Shown here: piece after piece, positions 47,307 through 55,680 of the stretch
How the letters are laid out: each line of letters opens with the position of its first letter
How positions within the stretch are numbered: the first letter of the stretch is position 1
Assembly (NCBI GenBank): GCA_964609385.1
Contig: CAZSSM010000011.1
Coordinates: 51,188 to 115,187, forward strand
Origin: CAZSSM01 sp964609385
Lineage (GTDB): Bacteria > Planctomycetota > Planctomycetia > Isosphaerales > Isosphaeraceae
Direction of reading: 5' to 3'
DNA: 64,000 nt
The notes under the pieces: generated by a model
Seen by the model: the letters and a program-made list of their open reading frames with translations, nothing else
Database searches by the model: none
Told to the model about the DNA's origin: nothing
Translations under genes and position numbers: made by a program

Positions 47307-47807
47307 TCAAGCGACTCCCGAGTTCGAGGTGGCCGCAGGAATCGGCAAGCTTACGATCGCCTCGTCGACCAGCCGACTTTTTTGACTCGGGGTCAACATG
47401 GTGACTATCAACTGACGGGCCCGTTCCATCGCCTGATCAGTCGCACGTTGCCAAATCAGGTCGCGGGCGCGGGACTCGGCCAGGCTGATTTCGGCGACGG
47501 CCCGTTCGCGGATGGCCTCAGCCTCCTGACGAGCCTCGATGCGAAGTCGCACAAGCAGTCGTTCGGCATCGACCTGGGCCGTCTCTCGCTTAGACCGGAC
47601 TTCGTCGGGCATCTTCTGCAAAGCGCTCTGTGCTTCGCGAAGGGTCGCCTTGGACGCTTCCAGGGTTGCTTCGGCCTGCTCGATCGCGGTTCGGAGGTCG
47701 CTTTCACGTTGCTGTAACGTCGTTGACAACTGAGGCCAAACAAAGACCACGAACAGCGCTACGAGGATCAAGAAGACCAGGAATGTTAGGAACGCCAGGT
47801 CGATCAT
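47307..47807 (-). CDS. atpF: ATP synthase Fo subunit b (second copy, b/b')
   Basis: 166 residues with an N-terminal transmembrane helix (LAFLTFLVFLILVALFVVFV) and a long charged helix rich in Ala, Glu and Arg (TLEASKATLREAQSALQKM and onward). It forms the peripheral stalk together with the longer b-type subunit encoded just upstream. Its ATG overlaps the stop of that gene (TGATG). Two b-type subunits mean the stalk is probably a heterodimer. Confidence 0.9.
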   Translation of the reverse strand: MIDLAFLTFLVFLILVALFVVFVWPQLSTTLQQRESDLRTAIEQAEATLEASKATLREAQSALQKMPDEVRSKRETAQVDAERLLVRLRIEARQEAEAIRERAVAEISLAESRARDLIWQRATDQAMERARQLIVTMLTPSQKSRLVDEAIVSLPIPAATSNSGVA

Positions 47808-48532
47808 CAGGCGGACCCTCCAGAAGCTGCTGGCGTGGTCGTGGAGGACGATGCAGAGGGACCTGAATCGACGACCTTTAAGGCGATCTTCTGGGCCAAT
47901 GCTTCAGTCTGCTCACCGATCTGTTGAAGTGCTTCATCACGGGCTGAAGCGATCTGAGTCTCCGCCTCACGACGACGCGATTCGGCCTCGTCCTGAGCTT
48001 GACGGAGCAATTCATCGGCCTCAGATTGAGCCTGTTTGCGTTTGGAATCGAAGATTTCGCGGACCCCATCGTTGGCCTTGGCCAACTCCGCACGATAGGT
48101 CTCGAGCAGCTTCTCGCTCTGCTGCCGCAACGCGTTGGCTTCGTCAAGACACTCACGGATGTGATCGTCCCGAGCGTTCAATGAATCTCGAATCGGGACC
48201 CAGCCATACTTACCAAGAACGCTGATCAGTAACGCCAGCAAAAGAACTGTTAAAATACTCAGCGCGATGTTGAACTCAAAGATACTGCGCTCTTCTTCAA
48301 CACCCTCACCTTCCTCAGACTCAAGTACAGCGGAATCCGCCTCTTCCCCGATCGCTTCCTCAGAGGACTCGGGAGACAGAGGGGGTGATATTTCAAGCGC
48401 CAGTGTCGGTCCCAAGCACAGACCGTAACTGAGCAGGCTCAACAGTGCCAAAACAGCCCAGGTTGAGAGCTCAGTTCGAACCGATCGCTTTTCAGTTGGG
48501 AACAGGCGTTGTACTGCGGACGAGACTACCAT
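47807..48532 (-). CDS. atpF: ATP synthase Fo subunit b (first copy, long N-terminus)
   Basis: 241 residues. A signal-like hydrophobic segment at about 24-46 (STWAVLALLSLLSYGLCLG) is followed by an acidic stretch (EEAIGEEADSAVLESEEGEG), then the membrane helix of subunit b (ALSILTVLLLALLISVLGKY, GWVPIRDSL) and a long coiled-coil. The extra N-terminal part is absent from typical b subunits and may be a cleaved signal peptide plus an external acidic segment. It lies between atpE and the short b gene. Confidence 0.88.
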   Translation of the reverse strand: MVVSSAVQRLFPTEKRSVRTELSTWAVLALLSLLSYGLCLGPTLALEISPPLSPESSEEAIGEEADSAVLESEEGEGVEEERSIFEFNIALSILTVLLLALLISVLGKYGWVPIRDSLNARDDHIRECLDEANALRQQSEKLLETYRAELAKANDGVREIFDSKRKQAQSEADELLRQAQDEAESRRREAETQIASARDEALQQIGEQTEALAQKIALKVVDSGPSASSSTTTPAASGGSA

Positions 48533-48681
48533 CGGGACGTGCTCGGAGGGCTTTGAAGAGGAATTTGGACCGGGATGTCAGCGACCGTCGTTGACGTCAT
48601 CAGATGTTCGATGCCGACAAGCAAAGACAGGTGGATCGGGAAGACACGATCGGCCGGGTGATCGATCCACCCATCATGCGA

Positions 48682-48990
48682 TCACTTGAGGAACTGCAGG
48701 ACCAATGCGACGACGGCCGCACCTTCAACGAGGGCTGCTAGGATGATCATGTTGGTGGCCAGTTCGTTCCGGATCTCGGGCTGACGCGCCATGCTTTCCA
48801 GGGCAGCCCGGCCTATCAAGCCCAAGCCCAAACCTGCGCCGACCAGGATTAGGCCGAAACCAAATCCGGCAAAGCTGATCGTCGGGGCCGCGGCCGCGAC
48901 TTCTCCAGCCTCGGTCTCCTGAGCGATTGCGGCCGAAGAGCCCAACACGAGGAACAGCACGACGAGGGTGGAGGTCATGAACGACTTCAT
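48682..48990 (-). CDS. atpE: ATP synthase Fo subunit c (with signal-like N-terminus)
   Basis: 102 residues. An N-terminal signal-peptide-like segment (SFMTSTLVVLFLVLGSSAA) precedes the helical hairpin: GAGLGLGLIGRAALESMARQPE (loop RQPE) and ILAALVEGAAVVALVL with the ion-binding Glu. The Gln in helix 1 and the Ser/Thr after the Glu that mark sodium-binding c subunits are missing, so proton coupling is likely. The extra N-terminal segment is unusual against the common 75-80-residue form. Confidence 0.94.
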   Translation of the reverse strand: MKSFMTSTLVVLFLVLGSSAAIAQETEAGEVAAAAPTISFAGFGFGLILVGAGLGLGLIGRAALESMARQPEIRNELATNMIILAALVEGAAVVALVLQFLK

Positions 48991-49176
48991 CGACGGAAAA
49001 ACTCCAACTGGGAGGGGCGTATCAAGAAAGAAAAGAGGAAGGCCTCAGAGGCCTCTGGTGGCCTGGTTCGACGCGTTCCGACATCGAAGATCCGAATCAG
49101 GTGTAAGGGGATCGAGCGATTCTCGATCGCGAGACGTTCCGAAGAGACGAATCAGAGAAACACGACTCGGTGTTCA

Positions 49177-50013
49177 TCAGTGGGCGTGGTAGGCCGAACC
49201 GATAAAAACCGCTGAGAGCAGGGTGAAGATGAACGCCTGTAGGAACGCGACCAGAATCTCTAAGAGGTTCATGGGAATGCTTCCCACAATGCTCACCACG
49301 CCGATTCCCAAGCTTCCAAACAGACCTAAGCCCTCAGCCAAGGCAAAGCCCAGAATCACAGCCAGGACGATGTGCCCGGCAAGCATGTTGGCGAACAACC
49401 GCATCGCCAGAACGCAGTGACGAATGAACAGCCCCATCACCTCGATCACTAACATCAACAGCCAAAGGGGCGCCTTCACGACCGGGTGCATCTCGAAATG
49501 GGGAACCATGCCGGTGAAGAATGAGACGACACCCTGCTCGCGGAAGCCGACCATCAGCACCGTTCCCAGGGTCGTCAGAGCTAACATCGAGGTGACCGCA
49601 ATGCTGCCGGTCGCTGACGCCCCGCCCGGAATCAATCCCAAGAGGTTGTTGTAGAGGATAAAGAAGAAAAGCGCCCAGAGAAGAGGCAAAAACTTGTCGG
49701 CATCGTGACCGATGATAGGCCGAGCAACTCGATCGCGAATAAAGAGCAGGATCGCCTCGATCAGATTGAAGAACGGTCCACGGCTGACGCGATTCTGCTT
49801 CAAGTGCGACGCGAGTGGCAGGATCGTGAGGACGACCAGTGTCGCGGCGATCAACTCCATGACCATGAATCGGGTCAGCACAGTGACCTGGAAGAAGCCA
49901 CTGTCGAAGAACTGGACGGTCGGGAGCGGGATCTGGACGCCGGCCGGCAGTTCCAGATAGACGTGATCCAGGACGTGGCTGAGCGGGCCTTCTTCCGACA
50001 TGACCTGCACCAT
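49177..50013 (-). CDS. atpB: ATP synthase Fo subunit a
   Basis: 278 residues with five or six helices. The essential Arg is in MRLFANMLAGHIVLAVILG, and the last helix is LLEILVAFLQAFIFTLLSAV with the conserved Gln. An ATG four codons inside (50001) is an alternative start. It provides the proton half-channels next to the c-ring. It is separated from atpE by about 190 bp without a recognised gene. Confidence 0.95.
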   Translation of the reverse strand: MVQVMSEEGPLSHVLDHVYLELPAGVQIPLPTVQFFDSGFFQVTVLTRFMVMELIAATLVVLTILPLASHLKQNRVSRGPFFNLIEAILLFIRDRVARPIIGHDADKFLPLLWALFFFILYNNLLGLIPGGASATGSIAVTSMLALTTLGTVLMVGFREQGVVSFFTGMVPHFEMHPVVKAPLWLLMLVIEVMGLFIRHCVLAMRLFANMLAGHIVLAVILGFALAEGLGLFGSLGIGVVSIVGSIPMNLLEILVAFLQAFIFTLLSAVFIGSAYHAH

Positions 50014-50094
50014 CCATTCGAGGGCGCCGAAGTTGTGGACCGAGCGTGTTCAACCATCAGGCGAGGAAAGTCTGAGGCGTTAAAGACTGAGGCG

Positions 50095-50325
50095 TCACTG
50101 ATCGCGAGGGACTGGATGGTCCGATCGAGTCGAGCCCATTCGTGACATCCGACGCGTCAATGCCCAGAGTTGTTGCCCGGACAAGACGATTCCGACGACC
50201 AAACCCCCGAGCACCCCCCAAGGACCACGGGAGGTTCGCCGGTCGAGCCAAGCACCCAGAAGGATGGGGCCAGCTAAGGCTGCGGTAAAAGTGGCCGCGA
50301 AGCCGTACCAACGCGTGGGACTCAT
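50095..50325 (-). CDS. AtpI/AtpZ-like assembly protein
   Basis: 76 residues with two transmembrane helices (FAATFTAALAGPILLGAWLD and GVLGGLVVGIVLSGQQLWAL) and the GAWLDRRTSRGPWG loop typical of AtpI/AtpZ proteins that precede atpB and assist c-ring assembly or Mg supply. The start at 50325 is chosen because homology begins there; there is no clear ribosome binding site, and the frame is open to 50418. Confidence 0.65.
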   Translation of the reverse strand: MSPTRWYGFAATFTAALAGPILLGAWLDRRTSRGPWGVLGGLVVGIVLSGQQLWALTRRMSRMGSTRSDHPVPRDQ

Positions 50326-51057
50326 TGGTGAGCCGGAAATCCTGTGAGGAACTACCACCACGTCGACGTCGAAGCCGAGCAGTCGCCAGAGCCCTAAGAA
50401 ACAGGTTCGGCAGGCCACAGGAGTCGCGGACGGGAGGGGTGATAGTGGACTTGTACAGACCTTGGGACGTGAGTGTCAATGAGGCGCCGGGGGTTTGAGA
50501 AATTTTTCACAAAGTCGGCCACCACGTCACCCGATGTGTGGCGAAAACTCGAGAGTCTCCGATCCTTGGGCCGTTGACGGTCACGAGCCATCTTCAGCCA
50601 ACATGCGGATTACCCCAGCTTGACAGAGCTCTTCGGGAATGGCTATGGTTCGGTGAATTTTTCGCCAGGAGTTCCGGTAGGCCCTGGGCGTCTTCTCCGA
50701 AAACGCGTTCGTCCCATTTCCCGCCCTTCGATCGTTCGCTATCCGCCAATCTGGAACCCAAGCCGGGGGCGGTTGTTCGATCCGAGTTGTTTCTCACCGT
50801 CTGGTTTGGTGTGATTGTCCGTGTCAAAGCTCACCCGTCTGGCCTCGGGCCGATCATTCGGGTTGAGGGCGACGGACCATTCATCAGCGGGTTTGCCGAC
50901 GGCTAGGTTTGGTTTCCAAGGCCAGGGCACGATGTCCGTGGCGCTGTGAGGTTCAAGGACGAGCGATGACCGGCCCCACTGCAGGTCGGCAGCGATTCGG
51001 CCCACGCTCGGGCGGCTGCCATCCATGCCCGTTTCCCCCGAGTCGGAGTGGCTCCCG
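50326..51057. other. Divergent intergenic region, no gene recognised
   Basis: About 730 bp between the minus-strand atp operon and the plus-strand DUF4912 gene. ORFs exist on both strands but show no domains or ribosome binding sites. It holds a sigma70-like promoter candidate at 50620-50649. The atp operon promoter must lie in the left part, but no clear element was seen. Confidence 0.4.
50620..50649 (+). promoter_or_regulatory. Sigma70-like promoter candidate
   Basis: TTGACA at 50620-50625 and TATGGT at 50644-50649 with an 18-base spacer, pointing toward the DUF4912 gene some 400 bp downstream. The -35 is perfect and the -10 matches four of six. Chance occurrence is possible. Confidence 0.25.
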
Positions 51058-52248
51058 ATGACTGTTGAATCGCTCAAGGATTGCACCAAGAAAACGCTCG
51101 TTCGGATGGCCAGGGAGCTGGGAATCGCCGGCTGGCATGCCATGCGCAAGGATCAGCTGATCCGGGTCCTCAGCGAACAGCAATCGTCGAAGAAGTCCCG
51201 GTCCAAGTTGCAGACCAGTGCGACCAACAACTCTAGTGCGGCTCGGACCAAACCGGAGGCTTCTCGCCCCAAGCGTGATGTCGCTGATCGTCGACAGACA
51301 CGTCCGACCAAGCGGTCAGCCGGTGGATCGACCAAACCTCGGACCACCACCAGCTCACGATTGCCCAACACTTTCGGCAAGCTCCGTAAGACCATCGTTC
51401 CGACCGAGTCGCGGACCGAAACCGACCTCAATGCCCATTCCGATGCCACGACCCGTGACCGGATCATTGCCATGGTCCGGGGGCCCTACTGGCTGCAGGT
51501 CCACTGGGAATTGAGCCGATCAACCCTGCAACGTGCTCAGGCCGCTATGGGCAAGCACTGGCACACTGCCCGGCCGATCCTTCGTGTTGTGGACGTCACC
51601 AGCGACGAGATTACCCCCTCCTCGGAACGGCATGTCCGTGATATTCTCATTCATGGAGGCGTCAGCGACTGGTTCATCGATGTGCTCGATCCGCCACGAT
51701 CCTATCGGATCGAAATCGGATATCGCGCGAGTTGCGGTAAATTTTTCGTGCTGGCCCGCTCCAACAGGGTCTCCACACCGCCCGCCCACTGCACCGACAC
51801 CCTCGAGCAAGATTGGTCGAGCGTCCGTGACGACTACGAAAAATTCTATGAGTGGTCTGGAGGTTCGGGGCCCGACTCGATGACCCAGGACCTCCGCGAA
51901 CTCTTTGAGGAACGCCTCCGACAGCCGATGCATACCTTCAGCCTTCAGTCGCCGGGTCGTCAGGCCGATGCGCTCGAGCAGCCCGGCCGGTTCCACTTCT
52001 CCGTCGATGCCGAGCTGATCGTTTATGGGTCGACCGATCCAGCGGCCAAGGTCATGCTCCAGGATGAACCGATCTCCCTACGGCCTGACGGTACCTTCAC
52101 CGTCAGGTTCAGTCTCCCAGACGCGAGGCAGATCATTCCGGCCGTCGCAACCAGCGTCGATGGTGTCGAAGAACGTACGATCGTCCTGGCTATCGAGCGG
52201 AATACCAAAGAGCTTGAACCGCAGATCAATGATGGCCAAGAGGTCTGA
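51058..52248 (+). CDS. DUF4912 protein with N-terminal SAP/Rho-N-like domain
   Basis: The ATG at 51058 has GGAG about 11 bases upstream; the frame opens at 51025. Residues 1-45 resemble a SAP or Rho N-terminal nucleic-acid-binding helix pair (KTLVRMARELGIAGWHAMRK). A basic disordered linker of about 90 residues follows. The DUF4912 domain spans about 130-250 (AMVRGPYWLQVHWELS, VDVLDPPRSYRIEIGY, FFVLARSNRVSTP). The C-terminal part has a beta-rich stretch (VDAELIVYGSTDPAAKVML). DUF4912 proteins have no known reaction. The gene is alone and just upstream of the UVR-motif gene. Confidence 0.8.
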   Translation: MTVESLKDCTKKTLVRMARELGIAGWHAMRKDQLIRVLSEQQSSKKSRSKLQTSATNNSSAARTKPEASRPKRDVADRRQTRPTKRSAGGSTKPRTTTSSRLPNTFGKLRKTIVPTESRTETDLNAHSDATTRDRIIAMVRGPYWLQVHWELSRSTLQRAQAAMGKHWHTARPILRVVDVTSDEITPSSERHVRDILIHGGVSDWFIDVLDPPRSYRIEIGYRASCGKFFVLARSNRVSTPPAHCTDTLEQDWSSVRDDYEKFYEWSGGSGPDSMTQDLRELFEERLRQPMHTFSLQSPGRQADALEQPGRFHFSVDAELIVYGSTDPAAKVMLQDEPISLRPDGTFTVRFSLPDARQIIPAVATSVDGVEERTIVLAIERNTKELEPQINDGQEV

Positions 52249-52412
52249 GTCGACACAGATCCAACGGAAACCGCTCGACAGCCGCCCCCCTACGGATCGA
52301 ACCATCACGGATCGGATCAAGGTTGTAAAATCGTGATCCATGGCGATCCGTCATGGGGGCCTTGGACTCCGGTCCGGACTGTGCATTAAGGCGACCTCGG
52401 AGGAGGATCGGT

Positions 52413-53171
52413 TTGAGTAAGGACATCGCCCCGATCCTCGCTGGTTGGGATCATGACCCTGAAGAGATCCAAGTCCGGATTGTCTCCGGACTGGACGATC
52501 GCGAGAAGATCCAGTTGCGGGTCGACCTGGGTTTGCTCCAAATGGAGTTGGACGACCGACCCGATGGGCAACGGCCCTCCGGTCACAACTCATTGCTGGA
52601 CTATTTCGAGACTCAGGCCAAAGCGAGGGGATCAAGCCTCACTCTGACCCATGATGATTGCCAGGGCCTCATGCGCGAGGGAATTCAGTACTATCATCGA
52701 TATTTGGCATTGTTCCAACTCGAGCGATACGATCTGGTGATCCGCGACACGACCCGCAATCTCCGACTCTTCCGGTTCGTCCTCGATCATGCTGAGGATC
52801 CCGCCGATCGGCTCCAGTTCGACCAGTATCGACCCTATGTCATCATGATGCGGACCAAGGCACAGGGACTCCAAATCCTCCAGTATGATCCGGAACATGT
52901 TCGTGAAGCGCTGGATCAGATCGATCAAGGGATCGGTGAGATCCGTGCATTCCTCAATGAGTATGAACAGCTCGACGAGTCGAGATGTTCCGAGTTGACC
53001 GTACTCAAGCGTTGGCGGGTTGAGATCGAGCGCGAACGACGCGTCGGGCCAATCGAGCGGCTTGAACAGCAACTCGACCTGGCCGTCGAGTTGGAGCAGT
53101 ACGAAGAGGCGGCTCGACTACGCGATCAAATCGCCCGACTTCGAGGTCGACCTCCAGCCCCTTCTTCCTAG
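52413..53171 (+). CDS. Protein with C-terminal UVR-type motif
   Basis: I place the start at the TTG 52413, which has a perfect AGGAGG 6 bases upstream; the ATG at 52353 lacks a site. The first 90 residues are beta/alpha with VRIVSGLDDREKIQLRVDLG; a helical middle (LALFQLERYDLVIRDTTRN) resembles tetratricopeptide-like packing. The last 35 residues (RLEQQLDLAVELEQYEEAA and RLRDQIARL) match the UVR motif of UvrB/UvrC and McsA. UVR motifs mediate protein-protein contact. The function is unknown; the gene follows the DUF4912 gene. Confidence 0.75.
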   Translation: MSKDIAPILAGWDHDPEEIQVRIVSGLDDREKIQLRVDLGLLQMELDDRPDGQRPSGHNSLLDYFETQAKARGSSLTLTHDDCQGLMREGIQYYHRYLALFQLERYDLVIRDTTRNLRLFRFVLDHAEDPADRLQFDQYRPYVIMMRTKAQGLQILQYDPEHVREALDQIDQGIGEIRAFLNEYEQLDESRCSELTVLKRWRVEIERERRVGPIERLEQQLDLAVELEQYEEAARLRDQIARLRGRPPAPSS

Positions 53172-53604
53172 GTTGCGTCAACTTCCTGGTCAGCATATTT
53201 GAGATTCGCAATCGCTCGACTGGAATCGACGCCGCGCGGTCGATTGATGCGGCGATCAGCAGCCCCGCGCTTCGAGGTCGGTGAATCGCGTGAGCCACAC
53301 TTGATCGACCCTTGGACTTGGACTAGCATTGAGTCGTTAAGCAACTCATGCCGAGTCAGGCCTCTGCCATGCTCGTCAGGGATGTTCCTTTTGGCGAACC
53401 AACGCTGAATCCGTTGGGTGCCAACATCGTGGCTGATCGACGTTGTCGATTATGCTCTGAGGCACCCCCTTGAACTGCGGGTTCTCAAAAGCATCCGCAA
53501 CGGCATTGCGGTGGAGGCTGATCCAACGACCCGTAGCGCTCTGTTTTGGAGCAGTGCGGGTCGTTTTTTCTTCGTCGGGATGATTCTCAGACAACTGCAT
53601 CGCG
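53172..53604. other. Intergenic stretch, no gene recognised
   Basis: About 430 bp. The short ORFs here (for example 53418-53660 on the plus strand) have no supporting ribosome binding site or family match. Confidence 0.4.
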
Positions 53605-54237
53605 ATGGGAGTGATCCGATTCGTGTCCTCACATCGAGCAAAGATCTCGATCCGACGTGAGCTTCGTCAGCGTATTCAGAGTATTCCTCCAGACCGTCGT
53701 GAGATCGCCATTGAGGCCATCGATCAGCGCTGGCGATCGATCGCTGAGACGATCTTACATCCCAATCAGACGGTGCTCGCGTATTTCGGATCCCTCGTCG
53801 ACGAGATCCCGACCGAACCGATTCTCCAATGGCTTCTCGAGTTCGGTGTGCGACTTGCGTTGCCGCGCGTTCTCTCAGAGCCCAAGCGGCTCGTGCTCCA
53901 TCAAATTGATGATCTCCAGTGCGATCTGATCGCAGGTCCTTGGGGGCTCACCGAACCGGACCCGAAGCGACCGCAGATCCCTCCTCATGAGGTCGATGCG
54001 GCCTTGATCCCGGGCCTTGGTTTCGACCACCACGGCGGACGGATCGGCCGTGGCGGAGGCTTCTATGACCGACTCCTCCCCCAGTTCCCCGCCCAAGCCC
54101 TGCGTTGGGCCTTGGCTTTCGAGGAGCAGATCGTCGAAGAGATCCCGATGGATGCGCATGACTCTACCGTCGATGTCATCGTGACACCTCACCGTGAAAT
54201 TCAAGCGCCGTTTCGCACGGAATCTGCGTTCAACTAA
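53605..54237 (+). CDS. 5-formyltetrahydrofolate cyclo-ligase
   Basis: 210 residues. The ATP/folate-binding signature PGLGFDHHGGRIGRGGGFYDR is near residues 131-151, with LAYFGSLVDEIPTEPIL in the N-terminal half and a conserved basic N-terminal helix (RAKISIRRELRQRIQSI). It converts 5-formyl-THF to methenyl-THF with ATP, recycling a folate by-product. It converges with the BMC operon, ending 5 bp from the last gene of that operon. Confidence 0.9.
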   Translation: MGVIRFVSSHRAKISIRRELRQRIQSIPPDRREIAIEAIDQRWRSIAETILHPNQTVLAYFGSLVDEIPTEPILQWLLEFGVRLALPRVLSEPKRLVLHQIDDLQCDLIAGPWGLTEPDPKRPQIPPHEVDAALIPGLGFDHHGGRIGRGGGFYDRLLPQFPAQALRWALAFEEQIVEEIPMDAHDSTVDVIVTPHREIQAPFRTESAFN

Positions 54238-54242
54238 CCTTT

Positions 54243-55670
54243 CTATCCAATGAGAGGCAATCCAAGCCGACCTCGATGATAGTTAAGTCGATCCCGCGAT
54301 GTCATTGAGGGGAAATCTGGAACATCGATCAAGTCGAGGCTTTCTTCCGAGGTCCACTTCTCCCCGTTGGTAGGACCGGCGCTGAAACGGGCACTGACCG
54401 ACTGGGTAATCCGCACGGTTCCGCGGGTTCCTCGAGAGATCGTGATCGCTCGGGAAGCCTTTGATGTCGTTGACAATTCTTTAATCTGCCCAGAACAAGA
54501 CCCTTCGCACGAATCCGCTGAAGATGGAGCACAGGCGTCACAACACGCTTCAGCGGATTGTTTCTGCTTGTGATCGGTCCCGTTGCTCGAAGGCGATGCG
54601 ACCGGGACTGGCTTGACGATCCCGACTTTGGACGTCCCATAACTTGCCTCGGTGGCCGTCACCATGAGGTCGTCCTCGAGCGGACGTTGCGCGGGGATTC
54701 CCAGCTTCTCGAGGACGGCATGGTAGGCGCGGACCGCCTCAGGCGGTTCGATCACGCCCTCGACAATGAGCCGAAGGAACTGGATGAAGGCGAGTTGATT
54801 CTCGGCATTGTTGATCTTCCGTCCGTAGAGGGCGACCTTCGCACCATGCTTTTGTGCGTCGCGAAGCAAGTGGAAGGCATCGAGCGTGGTCCCAGCGGAT
54901 CCGCCCAAGATCCCGATAACCAAGTGGGGGTCGTAGCGGAAGAGCTCTTCCATCGCGCGAGGTCCGTGATATACCATCTTCAGAAAGACCGGCCGACCAG
55001 GTCCAGCTACCCCAGCCAGCATGCGCGCAATCATATCATTGATATAATAGGGCATGGTCTCGGGGTCGATGGTCCCGGGAACGTTCGGGTCGAAGACCTC
55101 GAGGAAGTAGCGGAAACCCTTGCGCTCGGCCTCTTCACGAAACACATGGAAGGCCTGGAGCGTCGCTAGGTCGCGTTGCAGATCGTTGTTGAACGTCACG
55201 CTGTAAAGGCCCAGGTCAGCGCCCCGAGAGCGATCCTCCGGTCGGCAATCAAGGTATCCGCACTGAGCATGATCGAGGCTGAGCGAGCGGAACGGTCTCG
55301 CAGGCTCCGAACCGTAGACGCCACCTCGCGCGAGATGGACATCGGTCGTATCGTTAGCGCGGACTGCTGGTGTCACGTGGTTGTTGTCGAAAAACCCTTC
55401 TTGAATCGTCAGTTGATAATTTGTGCTGGCCGACATCAACATAATATCAACGAGCCCTTGTCGGACATTGGCCCGGATCTGATCGCGATATTCGGCAAGG
55501 GTTCGAAAACGCGTTTCCTCGGGGTGAGCTTCGGGGGATCGCCCCGGAGCGCCGAGGCCAAAGGCCATGTCGGCGTCCTTGGCATCGGCCAGAATGAACT
55601 CGCGGCAGTTTTGCGGGGCAGCATGGATCGCCGCCAATTTGCGGTCGAGCGATTTCCGTGACACCGGCAT
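54243..55670 (-). CDS. TIM-barrel aldolase-like protein of the BMC locus, Cys-rich tail
   Basis: 475 residues. The first 340 resemble class I (DhnA/LacD-like) aldolase barrels: VDIMLMSASTNYQLT, YFLEVFDPNV, PVFLKMVYHGPRAM (candidate Schiff-base Lys231), HLVIGILGGSAGTTLDAF and KVALYGRKINNAEN. The tail contains a Cys cluster (Cys376, 377, 380, 388, 392) and about 80 further polar residues. It is the last gene of the BMC operon, 10 bp after the dehydrogenase gene. The family is known in PVM microcompartment loci; its reaction is not established. Confidence 0.7.
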   Translation of the reverse strand: MPVSRKSLDRKLAAIHAAPQNCREFILADAKDADMAFGLGAPGRSPEAHPEETRFRTLAEYRDQIRANVRQGLVDIMLMSASTNYQLTIQEGFFDNNHVTPAVRANDTTDVHLARGGVYGSEPARPFRSLSLDHAQCGYLDCRPEDRSRGADLGLYSVTFNNDLQRDLATLQAFHVFREEAERKGFRYFLEVFDPNVPGTIDPETMPYYINDMIARMLAGVAGPGRPVFLKMVYHGPRAMEELFRYDPHLVIGILGGSAGTTLDAFHLLRDAQKHGAKVALYGRKINNAENQLAFIQFLRLIVEGVIEPPEAVRAYHAVLEKLGIPAQRPLEDDLMVTATEASYGTSKVGIVKPVPVASPSSNGTDHKQKQSAEACCDACAPSSADSCEGSCSGQIKELSTTSKASRAITISRGTRGTVRITQSVSARFSAGPTNGEKWTSEESLDLIDVPDFPSMTSRDRLNYHRGRLGLPLIG

Positions 55671-55680
55671 CCCCTTCGGC

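Noticed and set aside
53418..53660. 80-codon plus-strand ORF before the cyclo-ligase gene
   Set aside because: No ribosome binding site, no domain, and it overlaps the start of the better supported gene.
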